DNA of 64,000 nucleotides. Source: Arctopsyche grandis. Taxonomy: Eukaryota; Arthropoda; Insecta; Trichoptera; Hydropsychidae. The stretch spans positions 21,008,256 through 21,072,255 of the forward strand of contig NC_135357.1 in the NCBI RefSeq assembly GCF_051622035.1, in the 5' to 3' direction. A program made the translations under genes and the position numbers. Of the stretch, positions 9,191-18,714 are shown one piece after another (within the stretch, counting starts at the first letter, position 1; every line of letters begins with the position of its first letter). The notes beneath the pieces are model-generated. The model had not been told where the DNA came from. It searched no databases and saw only the letters and a program-made list of their open reading frames with translations.

Positions 9191-10470
9191 AGGCGAAGCC
9201 CTAAACGGCAACTGATCATGGGGGCGAAGCCCTTGACGGCATTTAATCATGGGGGCGCGGAGGGGCGAAGCCCTAATAGGCATTAACTAAGGGGGGCGAA
9301 GCCCTAGGCGGCATTTAATCATGAGAGTGCGGAGGGGCGAAGCCCCAAAAGGCATTAGTTAAGGGGGGCGAAGCCCTAAACGGCATTTAATAATGGGGGC
9401 GCGGAGGGGCGAAGCCCTAAAAGGCATTAACTAAGGGGGGCGAAGCCCTAAACGGCATTTAATAATGGGGGCGCGGAGGGGCGAAGCCCTAAAAGGCAAC
9501 TGATAATGGGGGCGAAGCCCTAGACGGCATTTAATCATGAGGGTGCGGAGGGGCGAAGCCCTAAAAGGCAACTGATCATGGGGGCGAAGCCCTAGACGGC
9601 AATTAACCATGGGGACGTGGAGGGGCGAAGCCCTAAAAGGCAACTGATCATGGGGGCGAAGCCCTAGACGGCATTTAACCATGGGGACGTGGAGGGGCGA
9701 AGCCCTAAAAGGCATTAACTAAGGGGGGCGAAGCCCTAGACGGCAGTTAATCATGGGGGCGCGGAGGGGCGAAGCCCTAAAAGGCAACTGATCATGGGGG
9801 CGAAGCCCTAGACGGCAATTAACCATGGGGACGTGGAGGGGCGAAGCCCTAAAAGGCAACTGATCATGGGGGCGAAGCCCTAGACGGCATTTAACCATGG
9901 GGACGTGGAGGGGCGAAGCCCTTATCGGCAACTGATCATGGGGGCGAAGCCCTAGACGGCATTTAATCATGAGGGTGCGGAGGGGCGAAGCCCCAAAAGG
10001 CATTAGTTAAGGGGGGCGAAGCCCTAAACGGCTTTGAATCATGGGGGCGCGGAGGGGCGAAGCCCTAAAAGGCAACTGATCATGGGGGCGAAGCCCTAGA
10101 CGGCAATTAATCTTGGGGGCGCGGGGGGCGAAGCCCTAAAAGGCATTAACTAGGGGGGGCGAAGCCCTAGACGGCATTTAATCATGGGGGTGCGGAGGGG
10201 CGAAGCCCTAAAAGGCACTAACTAAGGGGGGCGAAGCCCTAAACGGCAATTAATCTTGGGGGCGCGGGGGGCGAAGCCCTAAAAGGTATTAACTAAGGGG
10301 GGCGAAGCCCTAGACGGCTTTGAATCATGGGGGCGCGGAGGGGCGAAGCCCTAAAAGGCAACTGATCATGGGGGCGAAGCCCTAAACGGCAATTGCTCAT
10401 GGGGCGTGGAGGGGCGAAGCCCTAGAAGGCAAAGGCTCAGGGGGGTGCCGAGGGCGAAGCCCTAGAAGGC
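9191..10470 (+). repeat. Tandem array of GGGCGAAGCCC hairpins (about 72-bp unit)
   Basis: Alternating half-units of about 31 and 41 bp make a unit of roughly 72 bp, about 18 times. Each half has GGGCGAAGCCCTA followed by a short A/T spacer with ATCATGGGG. By eye I count about 36 GGCGAAGCC cores. Each core can fold as a GC stem with a GAA loop. A two-unit version occurs in the Helitron fragment at 4921-5146. Confidence 0.9.
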
Positions 10471-10612
10471 AAAAAAAAAAATTTGATTTTTTTTTTGATT
10501 TTTTAAAATTTTTTTTTTGATTTTTTTTTGATTTTTTTTTTTATTTATTTTTTATTTTTTTTAAAATTTTTTTTTTTAATTTTTTTTTAAAATTTTTTTT
10601 TTTTTTTAATTA
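10471..10612. repeat. T/A homopolymer tract in Helitron
   Basis: Runs of 7-15 A or T broken by TTTGATTT motifs lie between the hairpin array and the 3' terminal region. It is low complexity with no gene. Confidence 0.85.
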
Positions 10613-10680
10613 AATTAGCTTAGTCATGTTTAAGCGGTTTATATTATAAACACTGAGCGAAGCCGGGTAATACAGCTAGT

Positions 10681-11751
10681 ACTAAATAATTGTGACATAT
10701 TATGCGAGGAAGAAATTCATATAAATGGAACAAACTGCCTACATGTACAAATTAAGTATTATAACAAAAAAATTGATATTATCCCTATATATAGAACGCA
10801 ATCATCTACTGTCTGTTTGTTTATAGAAGAACTAAGACAAATATTATTAAAATTTAAAAACGCAAATGCAATAATTTTAGGTGACATAAATTTAAATATA
10901 TCACACGATTATACATCGAAGAACAAAGAACAAAACTAAACATGATGGCGGAATTAAATTTTGTACCGTGTATTTACTCTTACACTGGAAACATAAATGG
11001 GCAACGTCCATCGTGCATCGATCATATTTTCACAAATATAAAAGATATAAATAATATAAACTCGGGAATTATAAAAACTTCAATTACCGACCATTACATG
11101 ACTATGCTACATTATATTTCAATGACACCTCAGACGATAAATCAACATTACAAACAAACTGCTAATACTAATAATGAAATATCTGTTATTAATAATGTAT
11201 CTTTGATAAATAAATTGTCATCTGAACTTTGGTTAGATATTCTCCGAAATAATAACGTTAACGAGTGCTGTGAAATATTTGAAAATAGATATATTAATAA
11301 TGACTCGAAAAAAATTATTCAAATAAGAAATTCAGCAAAATTTCTTAAAATCAAACCGTGGATAACACATGGACTAGTGGTATCTATAAGACATAAAGAA
11401 AGGCTTTACAAAGAAACAAAAAAAAAACCACTAGATATAAAATTAATTAATCATTTTAGAAAATACAAAAATAAATTAGTTTCTCTCATAAAAAATACTA
11501 AAGAAAAATATTATAAAAACAAACTTGATGATTCTGAAAACGACAGTAAGAGAGTTTGGATAATAATCAATGAAATTCTGGAAAATAAACAGAAAACTAA
11601 AAGTAATACCATAAAAAATATAATAAACTGTACTGAGGAACCCAAAAAAGGAGCAAACGCTTTTAACGATTTCTTTGCAAATGTTGGAAAGACTCTAGCT
11701 GATAAAATTACTGTAAAAAAAAAATATATATTGAAAAAACTGCGAACATAG
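10681..11751 (+). pseudogene. LINE ORF2 endonuclease part 2 and linker, frameshifted
   Basis: After the Helitron the frame resumes with CDILCEEEIHING and continues to ILGDINLN (endonuclease core) before a frameshift at about 10930. From 10942 a second frame carries SCIDHIFTN and SITDHYMTM, the C-terminal endonuclease motifs with the conserved D and H. A 200-residue basic linker rich in Lys and Asn runs up to NAFNDFFANVGKTLADKI. An A-rich slip at about 11722 ends the frame. The catalytic motifs are present but spread over three frames. Confidence 0.85.
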
Positions 11752-12640
11752 AAACTAAACTAGATCTCTTCGAACCAACCAATCCGTCTGAAATAGTACA
11801 AATTATATCAAATATGCGAGGTGGCTCTGCTTCCGGTTTTGATGGTCTCTCCGTAAAAACACCAAAAATAATTAAAAATTACGTTTCTACACCAATCTCT
11901 CATATTATAAACAATAGCTTTAAAACGGGAATTTTCCCGAACACATAAAAAAACCATAATTACTCCAATATTTAAATCTGGTAACCCAGAGGATATTTCT
12001 AATTATAGACCTATTTCACTCTTATCAAATATATCGAAAATTTTTGAAAAAATTGCTAAAAAAAGACTAACTCTGTTTATAAAAAATAGCTCGATCATAA
12101 ATGAAAATCAATTCGGATTCACAGAGGGAAAAAGTACCCAAGATGCCATTGCAAAAATTTCATGTATTATCCAGAGTACCTTAGACAAATCAAATAAATG
12201 TATAGGAATTTTCATTGATTTAAAAAAAGCATTTGACAGCATTTCCCATAAAAAACTTGTATTAAAATTAAAAGAAAATGGCATTGACCTCATAGCCCTT
12301 AAATGGATAAAAAGCTATTTAAGAGAGAGACCTCATATTGTAAAATTAAATCAAACATATAGTACACCACTAACAAGTATATTTGGCATTCCTCAAGGCA
12401 CGGTCCTCGGACCATTACTTTTTCTAATATATGTAAATGACATTTTCCAACAGAAAATAAAGGGTGATTTAATCTCTTATGCAGATGATACTGTATTATT
12501 AGTAAAAGGCCAAACATGGGAAATAGTTAACAAACTTGCAAATGAATATATTAATACTTTAAAATCATGGTTTGATAATAACCTACTCACACTTAATGCA
12601 AAAAAACAACATATATATTATTCTCATTACAAAAAATACC
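11752..12640 (+). pseudogene. LINE ORF2 reverse transcriptase core, frameshifted
   Basis: The reverse transcriptase copies LINE RNA at the nicked target. Motifs seen in order are MRGGSASGFDGLSVK, then a stop with a frame change near 11946-11955, SNYRPISLLS, NQFGFTEGKSTQDAI, FIDLKKAFDSISH (about 12210-12246), GIPQGTVLGPLLFLIYVNDI (about 12385) and the catalytic YADD at 12478-12489. All key residues remain. A frameshift near 12605 leads into the next segment. Confidence 0.9.
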
Positions 12641-13322
12641 TATAGAAAAAGTTAATATTATAATCCATGATGAAAAATGTGACAATGTAAACTGTAAACT
12701 ACATGATCCTGTTTGTACTGTAATCAACTCTTCTTCTGAAATTAAATATCTCGGTGTTATCACTGATCAAAACATGAAATGGACAAGCCATATTACAGAG
12801 CTAGTAAAGAGAATAAGGAAATGTATATATATATATATATTTGTTAGGTTAAGAAATATTTTAAATGTGGATATAATAAAAAATGTGTATTATGCCCTTG
12901 TCCACTCTCTGCTTATCTATGGAATTATAGGTTGGGGAGGATCCTACAAAAGCAATCTAAATTCAATAAAAGTTTCGCAAAAAATTATTATAAAAGTAAT
13001 ACTTAAAAAAAACTCTACTTTCTCGACAAAATCGCTTTTTAACCTATTTCCAGTACCAAATATCGATGACATATTTAAGCAAGCTTCCATTATAAAAATG
13101 TGTAAAGAAAAAAATAACAAAGAATATCAAGAATTTTATAAATTAATGAGAAATGGAAACCAATTTATCACACCAAATTTTAAAACAACACAAATGCAAA
13201 ACCATTATATTTTCCAAGCCATAAATAACTATAATAATCTCCCTTCTGAATTGCGCTCTATTGTTAACCAAACAGAACAAGTAAAAAAAATTAAACACTT
13301 TTTCAAAAACAACTTACACTGA
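12641..13322 (+). pseudogene. LINE ORF2 C-terminus
   Basis: This is the thumb/C-terminal region after the catalytic domain: EIKYLGVITDQNMKW, HSLLIYGIIGWGG, then FNLFPVPNIDDIFKQ and NNYNNLPSELRSI, ending at TGA 13320. A short (TA)n expansion at 12823-12840 adds an in-frame IYIYI stretch, which suggests microsatellite growth inside dead coding sequence. Confidence 0.85.
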
Positions 13323-13387
13323 AAAATTTTAGTGTAACTTTTATATAAAAAATATTATAATAGATTTTAAGAATTTATAATAGAATC

Positions 13388-13431
13388 GTAGCTCCCTTAT
13401 CAGGCACAAGAGCTACTCTTATCTGATAAGG
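13388..13431 (+). other. Interleaved stems (candidate pseudoknot) in LINE 3' UTR
   Basis: GTAGCTC (13388-13394) pairs with GAGCTAC (13410-13416). CCTTATCAG (13395-13403) pairs with CTGATAAGG (13423-13431). The stems interleave a-b-a'-b', giving either an H-type pseudoknot or two mutually exclusive hairpins. It lies about 70 bp after the ORF2 stop and 65 bp before the A-rich tail. Confidence 0.6.
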
Positions 13432-13500
13432 AATACATGTCCAACTTTGAAATAAACATTATATCCTGTAAATATATGTATATGAATAAATTAAATAAAA

Positions 13501-13619
13501 AAAAAAACTCAGGTTTCACCAGATTTCTCACCAAAGATGACTCTGTGGTTGTTTATCGAATGTAAAAATTCGTATTGTTAAATGAAAAATGTTACTAATC
13601 GTATTTATACAATGAGTAT
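13501..13619. other. Short unique spacer
   Basis: This lies between the LINE tail and the solo LTR. No feature is seen. Confidence 0.4.
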
Positions 13620-14151
13620 TGTTGCGTAGGGGTGGGTGGAGGATCCAAGTAAAAGCCAACAGTCGTTTCACAGCATTTATTGATGATTCAGGAGATACAC
13701 GCACGGTCACTGCTCCGTCCAGAATGCCCTGATATCGCCTACGTACCGCCTTATAAGGGGTAGATCTCTCAGGACGTCTAATCTGTTTACCTACTGTATA
13801 GTCACGTATTCGGATATGTATTCCCACGGTATTAGAAGTGCAATCATTGTTTAGCTTTCATGCACTTAGCTTGTCGCTAATCCCTAAACCACTTACACCG
13901 GTCTCACGGTCTCTCAGGACGTCTAATCTGTTTACCTACTGTATAGTCACGTATTCGGATATGTATTCCCACGGTATGAGAAGTGCAATCATTGTTTCAT
14001 GCACTTAGCTTGTCGCTAATCCTTAAAACCCACTTATACCAGTCGCACGGTATGCATTTAGTTAATCCGTTAACAGATATCCGTTACAGATAATCTTTGA
14101 ACGGTCACAGTCTCTGGGATTCTATTCGCTTAATCCACGGCGTACGTTACA
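13620..14151 (-). mobile_element. Solo LTR, Ty3/gypsy-like, minus strand
   Basis: On the minus strand it starts TGTAACGTACGCC and ends CCCTACGCAACA. Both sides have GTAT (13616-13619 and 14152-14155), a 4-bp target-site duplication. Within it, in its own orientation, are a duplicated upstream block, a TTATAAGG TATA-like box (about 13750-13757) and an AATAAA signal (13676-13681 on the opposite strand). There is no internal region, so it is a solo LTR left by recombination. Confidence 0.8.
13766..14051 (-). repeat. Tandem 145-bp duplication in LTR U3
   Basis: CTCTCAGGACGTCTAATCTG begins at 13766 and again at 13911. The units are nearly identical, apart from a few short indels and substitutions, and end in CACGGT. 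Enhancer duplication in U3 is common in LTRs. Confidence 0.85.
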
Positions 14152-14155
14152 GTAT

Positions 14156-14948
14156 AAATATGAGTTTTCAATGTCTTGTAATAAATTAGCAATAGTGACG
14201 ACCTGGAGCTAATCTGTAATGTCACTATGGCGAAATTGTAAAAAATAAAATAAAATATGTTTGTAAAAGTAGTTTTAATAAAACTAAATAATAGCATGAT
14301 GTACATACATTATATGTACATACATATAAGCTTTGTATCAATATCATTCAGGCAATATTCCGCATTGAAACCTATATTTTAGGTTGAGAGGTGAGGCAAG
14401 AGGATTTGAATTATTGAGGTCCAATTTAACAATTTGTGAACGCCCCTACGTGTAAACTTTGATATTCTTTATGAATACGTCATGATATGAATTGAAAACA
14501 GGTAGACAATGCGTGACACGGGTCAGAGCAAACGCAAGGGGGTGTGGGAGGCTATTGTTCCCGCTCCAAAAGGGGGTTTCTGGCGTAAAGCTTTCAAAGG
14601 ACACACATGGTCGAGTTATAAAGGATCGCGGCCTCATCATAAAGGATATAAAAGCCGCGGCCGAGATGTGGCCCGTTCACGCGAGACACGTGTGCATGTG
14701 CCGCCATCTTGCTCTTTCCGCAGTCACGCCAATTCATAATCAAGTGGGCGCGACGGGTTGGTACTGCCGACTAAACGTTCTACCGCCATTTTGAATAAGG
14801 TAAAAATGCTGTGGGATATAGTTAGTCCTTTTAGTTTCATTCGCTTTTACGACCTACCATTAGAAGCCATGTATGTAGTTGCCAACAGGCGAGAGATCGT
14901 GTACGCTATCCAAAGCACAAATTTCCTATGGCCAGTTAGGGTCATTAG
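14156..14948. other. No confirmed gene; promoter-like patch at 14500-14790
   Basis: The patch is richer in CG than its surroundings and holds TATAAAAG (about 14648), ACACGTGT, and two GCCAT(C/T)TTG-like motifs near 14703 and 14783. The open frames here have no recognisable domain. It could be a host promoter or an old LTR; I cannot decide. Confidence 0.35.
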
Positions 14949-15081
14949 TAAAGCCCGGACCCTGAGGGGTCTGTATATTGTTCAAATATTGTTAATGTAT
15001 TGTTAAAGGTTTGCCGAACCTTTTTTACAAAGGATTTACAACAATTGAACAATAAACGGCACGCTTCCGGTCCTACCTCTA
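14949..15081. mobile_element. hAT-type MITE with 8-bp TSD GTCATTAG
   Basis: The 133-bp palindromic element is flanked by GTCATTAG (14941-14948 and 15082-15089), which fits the hAT pattern nTnnnnAn. The ends are TAAAGCCCGGACC and, on the other strand, TAGAGGTAGGACCGG (YARNG start). The core TTGTTAAAGGTTTGCCGAAC folds on itself. No coding capacity. Confidence 0.85.
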
Positions 15082-15089
15082 GTCATTAG

Positions 15090-16462
15090 TTTGTATCTGG
15101 GTACATGTTTGATTCGCTACATGCAAAAGTTTGAATGAATGAGTGACGTACACTTTTGATATCGTATAGTAGATGTGATGTTGTGGCGACGATGCGCTAT
15201 TGAAACTTTTAGAGGTCATATTTACCATTGAACTTTGCCTATAAAGCTAAGTAGTTTAAATACCCTCTAAGAGAGACGGAAGCAACTCTACGGCCCAGCA
15301 CTTTCCGGGGACTGAGCGAAAAAGGGGACAAGCTGAGGTTGAGGGGGTGTAGATGGGCCTTCGAAGGGGCGAAACGATGCCTCGAAAAAACAAAAGGGCC
15401 GAATATAGGCCGTAGCGACGAGTAAAGCTGTTAACTTTAATGGCCCAACTTGTTCGAGTCTGTCGTGAGTATGAATAATTAATTTCGAATTATAATTTCC
15501 TTGGAGGGGAGGACAGAGGACGAGAAAAGGCGGGGCAGCAGATGCTTTTCCATTTGACACAATTCCATTTTCCACTTGACTCTCGGGATGAAAATGAAAC
15601 AATACTGTTGTATCTGAAAAATCGCCTTTGTAATCCAATTTTTTGTTTATATTGACCATTTCAGATTTCGATTTAATTTAATTTCAAATTGAATTTGAGA
15701 TGCTAACTGCTATCTTTTATAATTAGAAGCTAAGGAGCCCATATTAAAACGTTCGACAAAAACGCACTTCTGAAATTATTTCGTAAATAAGTACACAAAC
15801 CTATATACCACCTTTTTGTTTGAGAAATTCGATCAAAAACACAATCAATATAAATTGGAAAAAGGTTGATATTATTGAGACTTTTATCGACGCTTTTAAA
15901 TTGAAGGAAATGTAAAATTTTGTAGCCGAGATAAAACTTTTATTTTCCATTGAACTGTTTATAAGTACATATAATGGTTAATGGTATTTCGTGTTAAGTT
16001 ATTTATCAAAGGAAGCATCCTTTTCTTGAAAATTTACAATAAAGGAAAGGGATTAAGAGATTCTTGATTTTGACGACAATGCATATTAAACGTTTGTGAT
16101 CCATAATACATATATCAAGAAAGTTTATTCGTCTGGATTTAATCGTATCCCGAAACTTGCAACAATGATGGCTTTGATCATAAGGAATCTTCGAGGCATG
16201 TTGACGAGTTTCCGTGCCGCACCTAATCGTGGGATCTTCGCTTCCTGATCCTTCGCACGGAGATACGCATTTATTACGACACGTCTAACGAGTCTCCCCC
16301 TTCTCATTATCCAACCCCCACCCCCTCCATTACCATTCCATCACCCATATTATTTAAGCTATACCAGTAGAAAAACATAAGTATAGAAATTTAGTTTCAT
16401 TTTTATTTTTTTAATTTGTGCCAGTGGCTTTACAGTTTTTCTAAATACGCCACTATAACCAG
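15090..16462. other. No gene recognised
   Basis: The minus-strand frame 15288-15659 (123 codons) is the longest; it has no domain I recognise and lies in a slightly GC-richer patch. The rest is A+T-rich. Confidence 0.4.
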
Positions 16463-16699
16463 ATATACATTTATTTATTTATACAGGTATACACCCATTT
16501 TTTCATTACAAAATACCAATTATAGGTTTCCGCTAGTAGTAATAAACTAAAGGGCAAACATACACGTAGTCGTACATAAATCTTGGAAATTAACATAAGA
16601 AGAAACAGAGAAATTAAATAATTAAATGTGAGTATTAAATTACACAGTTAGTAAGATAAGTTCTGAAAAAAAATTGGTATAAATTGCATAAGAGATAAA

Positions 16700-17314
16700 T
16701 TATATAATCTTGTTTAAATCACTGGTTTTGGTTATGATCAAAACTTTGGATGTATCGTTCTTTCTTATGGGAATTTTACCATGTTTAATCCAAGTGTACT
16801 GATAGTTTTTTTCTTTGGCCGTTTCCTTGGTAATAGTGAGTAGTTGTTTGGATGCTGGTGTGAGGTGGTCATTGACATAAATTCTGTGGGACTTATTTTC
16901 AAAACCAGATATACAGGATAGCGATAGTCCCTTTTGGGTTCTTGATGCCGCAATAAAATCTTCCTTCACGTACCTGTTGATGAAACTTACTACAAGTAAT
17001 TTATCCGAAGAAGTGTGGGTTGTGACTGTGAAGTGCAACAGAATGTTGCACTTCACAGTTTTGGAGATGGAATCTAAAAAAGTGTAGACGTTTTCAATTT
17101 TCTTATAAGGAACTCCTTTGATCTCAACATTGTTAAGCCGTAATCTCTGTTCATTGCTTGTGAGTGAATTTTGCAGACTCTCGACCAGATTCTGAAGGGG
17201 CTCGATATCTTTCACCTTATCCTCAACTACGCATAACCTATTTTGAGCTTCTATGATGCTAGAACTGTTAAATTTGCAGGAAGTTTTGAGGTCAGAAATA
17301 TCAGTTTTAATCAT
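16700..17314 (-). pseudogene. LINE ORF1 C-terminal part, 204 codons open
   Basis: The frame starts ATG 17314 and encodes a coiled-coil stretch (MIKTDISDLKTSCKF onward), LRLNNVEIKGVP, a central region ending ENKSHRIYVNDHLTPA, and YTWIKHGKIPIRKNDTS, the signature of the Baculo_FP-like ORF1 domain. The open frame covers coiled coil plus FP-like domain without a stop. The PHD-like part lies upstream in another frame, so a frameshift separates them at the linker. It could be translated alone, but I treat it as a fragment of ORF1. Confidence 0.8.
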
Positions 17315-17996
17315 TTAATGTCTTCTACGAGTGACGGCAGGCAGATAGGTAACGTTTGATATCAAGGATCTCCTTAAGTAATGTATCCAGTGAAGGCGAA
17401 GGTGACTCGGCCAATGGCTGAGAACTTGGTGGACGGCATCGCAGACACTTCCATGCAGCCCTTTTATTATCTCTCAATTTTTTGTAGCCGCCTTCCGTGA
17501 TGTTGGAACAACCAAAATCGTAGTGTTAATCGGGTCTACGCGACGAGCCAGAATGTTAAATTACAGAAAACACAAATATCGGAAGGCAAAGATCGAAAAT
17601 CGAAAGATCAAAAAAAAAAAGGGTGCATGGTAAAGGGTACATACTCACATAATTTCCGCGAGCAGGGTACAACTGGAACAAGAGGAACAGGCTTTTCCTC
17701 CCGTATTCTGCGCGCACACATTAATACGGGAGGAAAAGCCTGTTCCTCTTGTTCCTGTTGTATGATGCTTGCGAAAATTAAGTGAGTAATCCCGTAATCC
17801 CGTTTACCATGCACCCTTTTTTTTTTGATCTTTCGACTTAAGATCTTTCGATTTTCGATCTTTGCCTTCCGATATTTGCGTTTTCTGTATTTTAACATTC
17901 TGGCTCGTCACGGAGACCGGTGCTAATCGTAGTACCACATTGAACACCATCAGTGAATTGCGATTCACAGGATGCACAACTCTGCATAATTGCCAA
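17315..17996 (-). pseudogene. LINE ORF1 N-terminal PHD-like finger, split by foldback element
   Basis: On the minus strand, MQSCASCESQFTDGVQCG begins at 17996. After the foldback element the sequence resumes with FGCSNITEGGYKKL and WKCLRCRP, then a Ser/Pro linker ending in a stop near 17330. It aligns with the finger of the 6634 ORF1 (CSGITKAGYNKL, WKCASC). The break at the linker falls at about the same place as the TAA in the first LINE. Confidence 0.75.
17532..17919. mobile_element. Foldback element with long arms and 9-bp TSD
   Basis: The ends GGGTCTACGCGACGAGCC and, reversed, CGGTCTCCGTGACGAGCC continue as long inverted arms through AATGTTAAATTACAG and AAGATCGAAAATCGAAAG. Flanks GTGTTAATC (17523-17531) and GTGCTAATC (17920-17928) are a 9-bp duplication with one change. 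The centre carries an inverted pair of the GGAACAAGAGGAACAGGC module. Long arms with a 9-bp duplication suggest a Mutator-like origin (inference). It splits the LINE ORF1. Confidence 0.8.
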
Positions 17997-18097
17997 ATTA
18001 AATTGAACTAAAGGTTGACAATCTATGAAATTCACTCCGGGAAAATTGAAACTTGAAATGATACTGAATTTGATTTTGATTTTGTGAGTATTATTCA

Positions 18098-18358
18098 AGG
18101 CCAATTACAAACATCCATTCATAGAGATATCTATGAACAAGTTTTGAGATGCCGTAAAATCAAATTCTATGAGAAATAGGACAGGATTGCCAATTTATTA
18201 GAACCGGTTTCAATGAAATCAGATAAATTGATAAACTCTAAAAGAAAACGATCGACCTTGGAGTCACATATCCAAAGTCTGGCTAGCAAAAAAGCCAGGG
18301 ATAGATCCCGTGACAATACAATTGAAAGTATTACACACAAACTACTGGTCGATGCTGT
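18098..18358 (-). mobile_element. tRNA-derived SINE, diverged, minus strand
   Basis: It begins (3' end) GGCCAATTACAAAC and ends (5' head) with a degraded tRNA-like part, where GGATAGATCCCGTGAC is the box-B side. It has the family phrases TCAATGAAATCAGATAAATTG and CGACCTTGGAGTCAC. Confidence 0.7.
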
Positions 18359-18389
18359 ATTATTTTATTTTACATATGCAATGCGCTTT

Positions 18390-18714
18390 CCAGGCCAATT
18401 ATGTATAAACATCGATAAACAATTTATAGAGTAAATTTTACAGAAAATAATGGAGACATCTATGGATACACTTGATAAATTTGCATTTTTGCAGCATTTT
18501 ACAAATCAGCTGATTCAAGATGCCGAAAAACTCGAAATTTGCGAGAAATATGTAGGTCAACCGTTTCAATTAAAATCAGATAAATTGGCAAACTCTGATA
18601 GGAAACGATGGACCTGGATTCACATTTTCAAGGTCTGGCCAGCAGCGCCAGGCAGGAATTCAACCCGTTACTTTTTAAAACTATTACATGCTAACCACTG
18701 ATCTATGCTGCTGG
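18390..18714 (-). mobile_element. tRNA-derived SINE, minus strand, tandem to the previous one
   Basis: This is a second copy in the same orientation: CAGGCCAATTATG start, GATGCCGAAAAACTCG, CTCTGATAGGAAACGATGG, GGCAGGAATTCAACCCG (box-B side) and GCTAACCACTGATC (box-A side), ending GCTGCTGG. Confidence 0.8.

Larger units (their letters stand above)
8093..10679 (+). mobile_element. Non-autonomous Helitron loaded with hairpin minisatellites
   Basis: It starts TCTATAATTTGGAAAG after A8092 and ends AATACAGCTAG before T10680: the TC...CTAG ends and A/T target of Helitrons. Near the 3' end is a perfect GTTTATA-T-TATAAAC hairpin and GAGCGAAGCCGGG. The same ends occur at 48995-49509 and 56610-56945. 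There is no Rep/helicase frame, so it must depend on a partner. Inside are a 5' unique block (about 135 bp), a 15-bp GC-rich minisatellite, a roughly 72-bp hairpin array and an A/T homopolymer tract. It interrupts the endonuclease of the LINE. Confidence 0.88.
6568..13500 (+). mobile_element. Near-full-length non-LTR retrotransposon (CR1-group-like LINE), decayed
   Basis: About 4.3 kb of element sequence, once the inserted Helitron is removed. It has a short 5' leader, ORF1 (6634-7779), an ORF2 that overlaps the end of ORF1 by 20 bp, a roughly 180-bp 3' UTR and an A-rich tail at 13484-13508. ORF2 has an apurinic-type endonuclease followed by a reverse transcriptase. The PHD-like plus FP-like ORF1 is what is known from CR1-group LINEs of insects; the exact clade is an inference. 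Stops and frameshifts show it cannot be autonomous. I saw no clear target-site duplication. Confidence 0.88.
16465..18000 (-). mobile_element. ORF1-only LINE copy (ORF2 absent), minus strand
   Basis: On the minus strand the order is an ATG at 17996 with a PHD-like start, a foldback insertion (17532-17919), the rest of the finger, coiled coil, FP-like domain to 16700, about 235 bp of 3' UTR, and an ATAAATAAATAAAT-type tail (16465-16485). No endonuclease or reverse transcriptase sequence lies between ORF1 and the tail, so ORF2 (about 3 kb) is missing. The clade is the same as or close to the 6.6-kb LINE. Confidence 0.7.

Noticed and set aside
9431..10003. Two 94-codon minus-strand frames with LRPHDQLPFRASP repeats
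   Set aside because: By-products of the Helitron hairpin array; the same repeats make stops in other units.
9191..10470. CRISPR-like array
   Set aside because: Spacers are themselves repeats, there is no leader or cas gene, and the DNA is eukaryotic; it is a minisatellite in a Helitron.
15288..15659. 123-codon minus-strand frame
   Set aside because: No recognisable domain or splice context; not supported as a gene.
17608..17898. Frames with CARRIREEKPVPLVPVV in several places (also 31459, 59780)
   Set aside because: All lie in the palindromic 75-bp module and foldback arms; the shared peptide follows from shared DNA in non-coding repeats.
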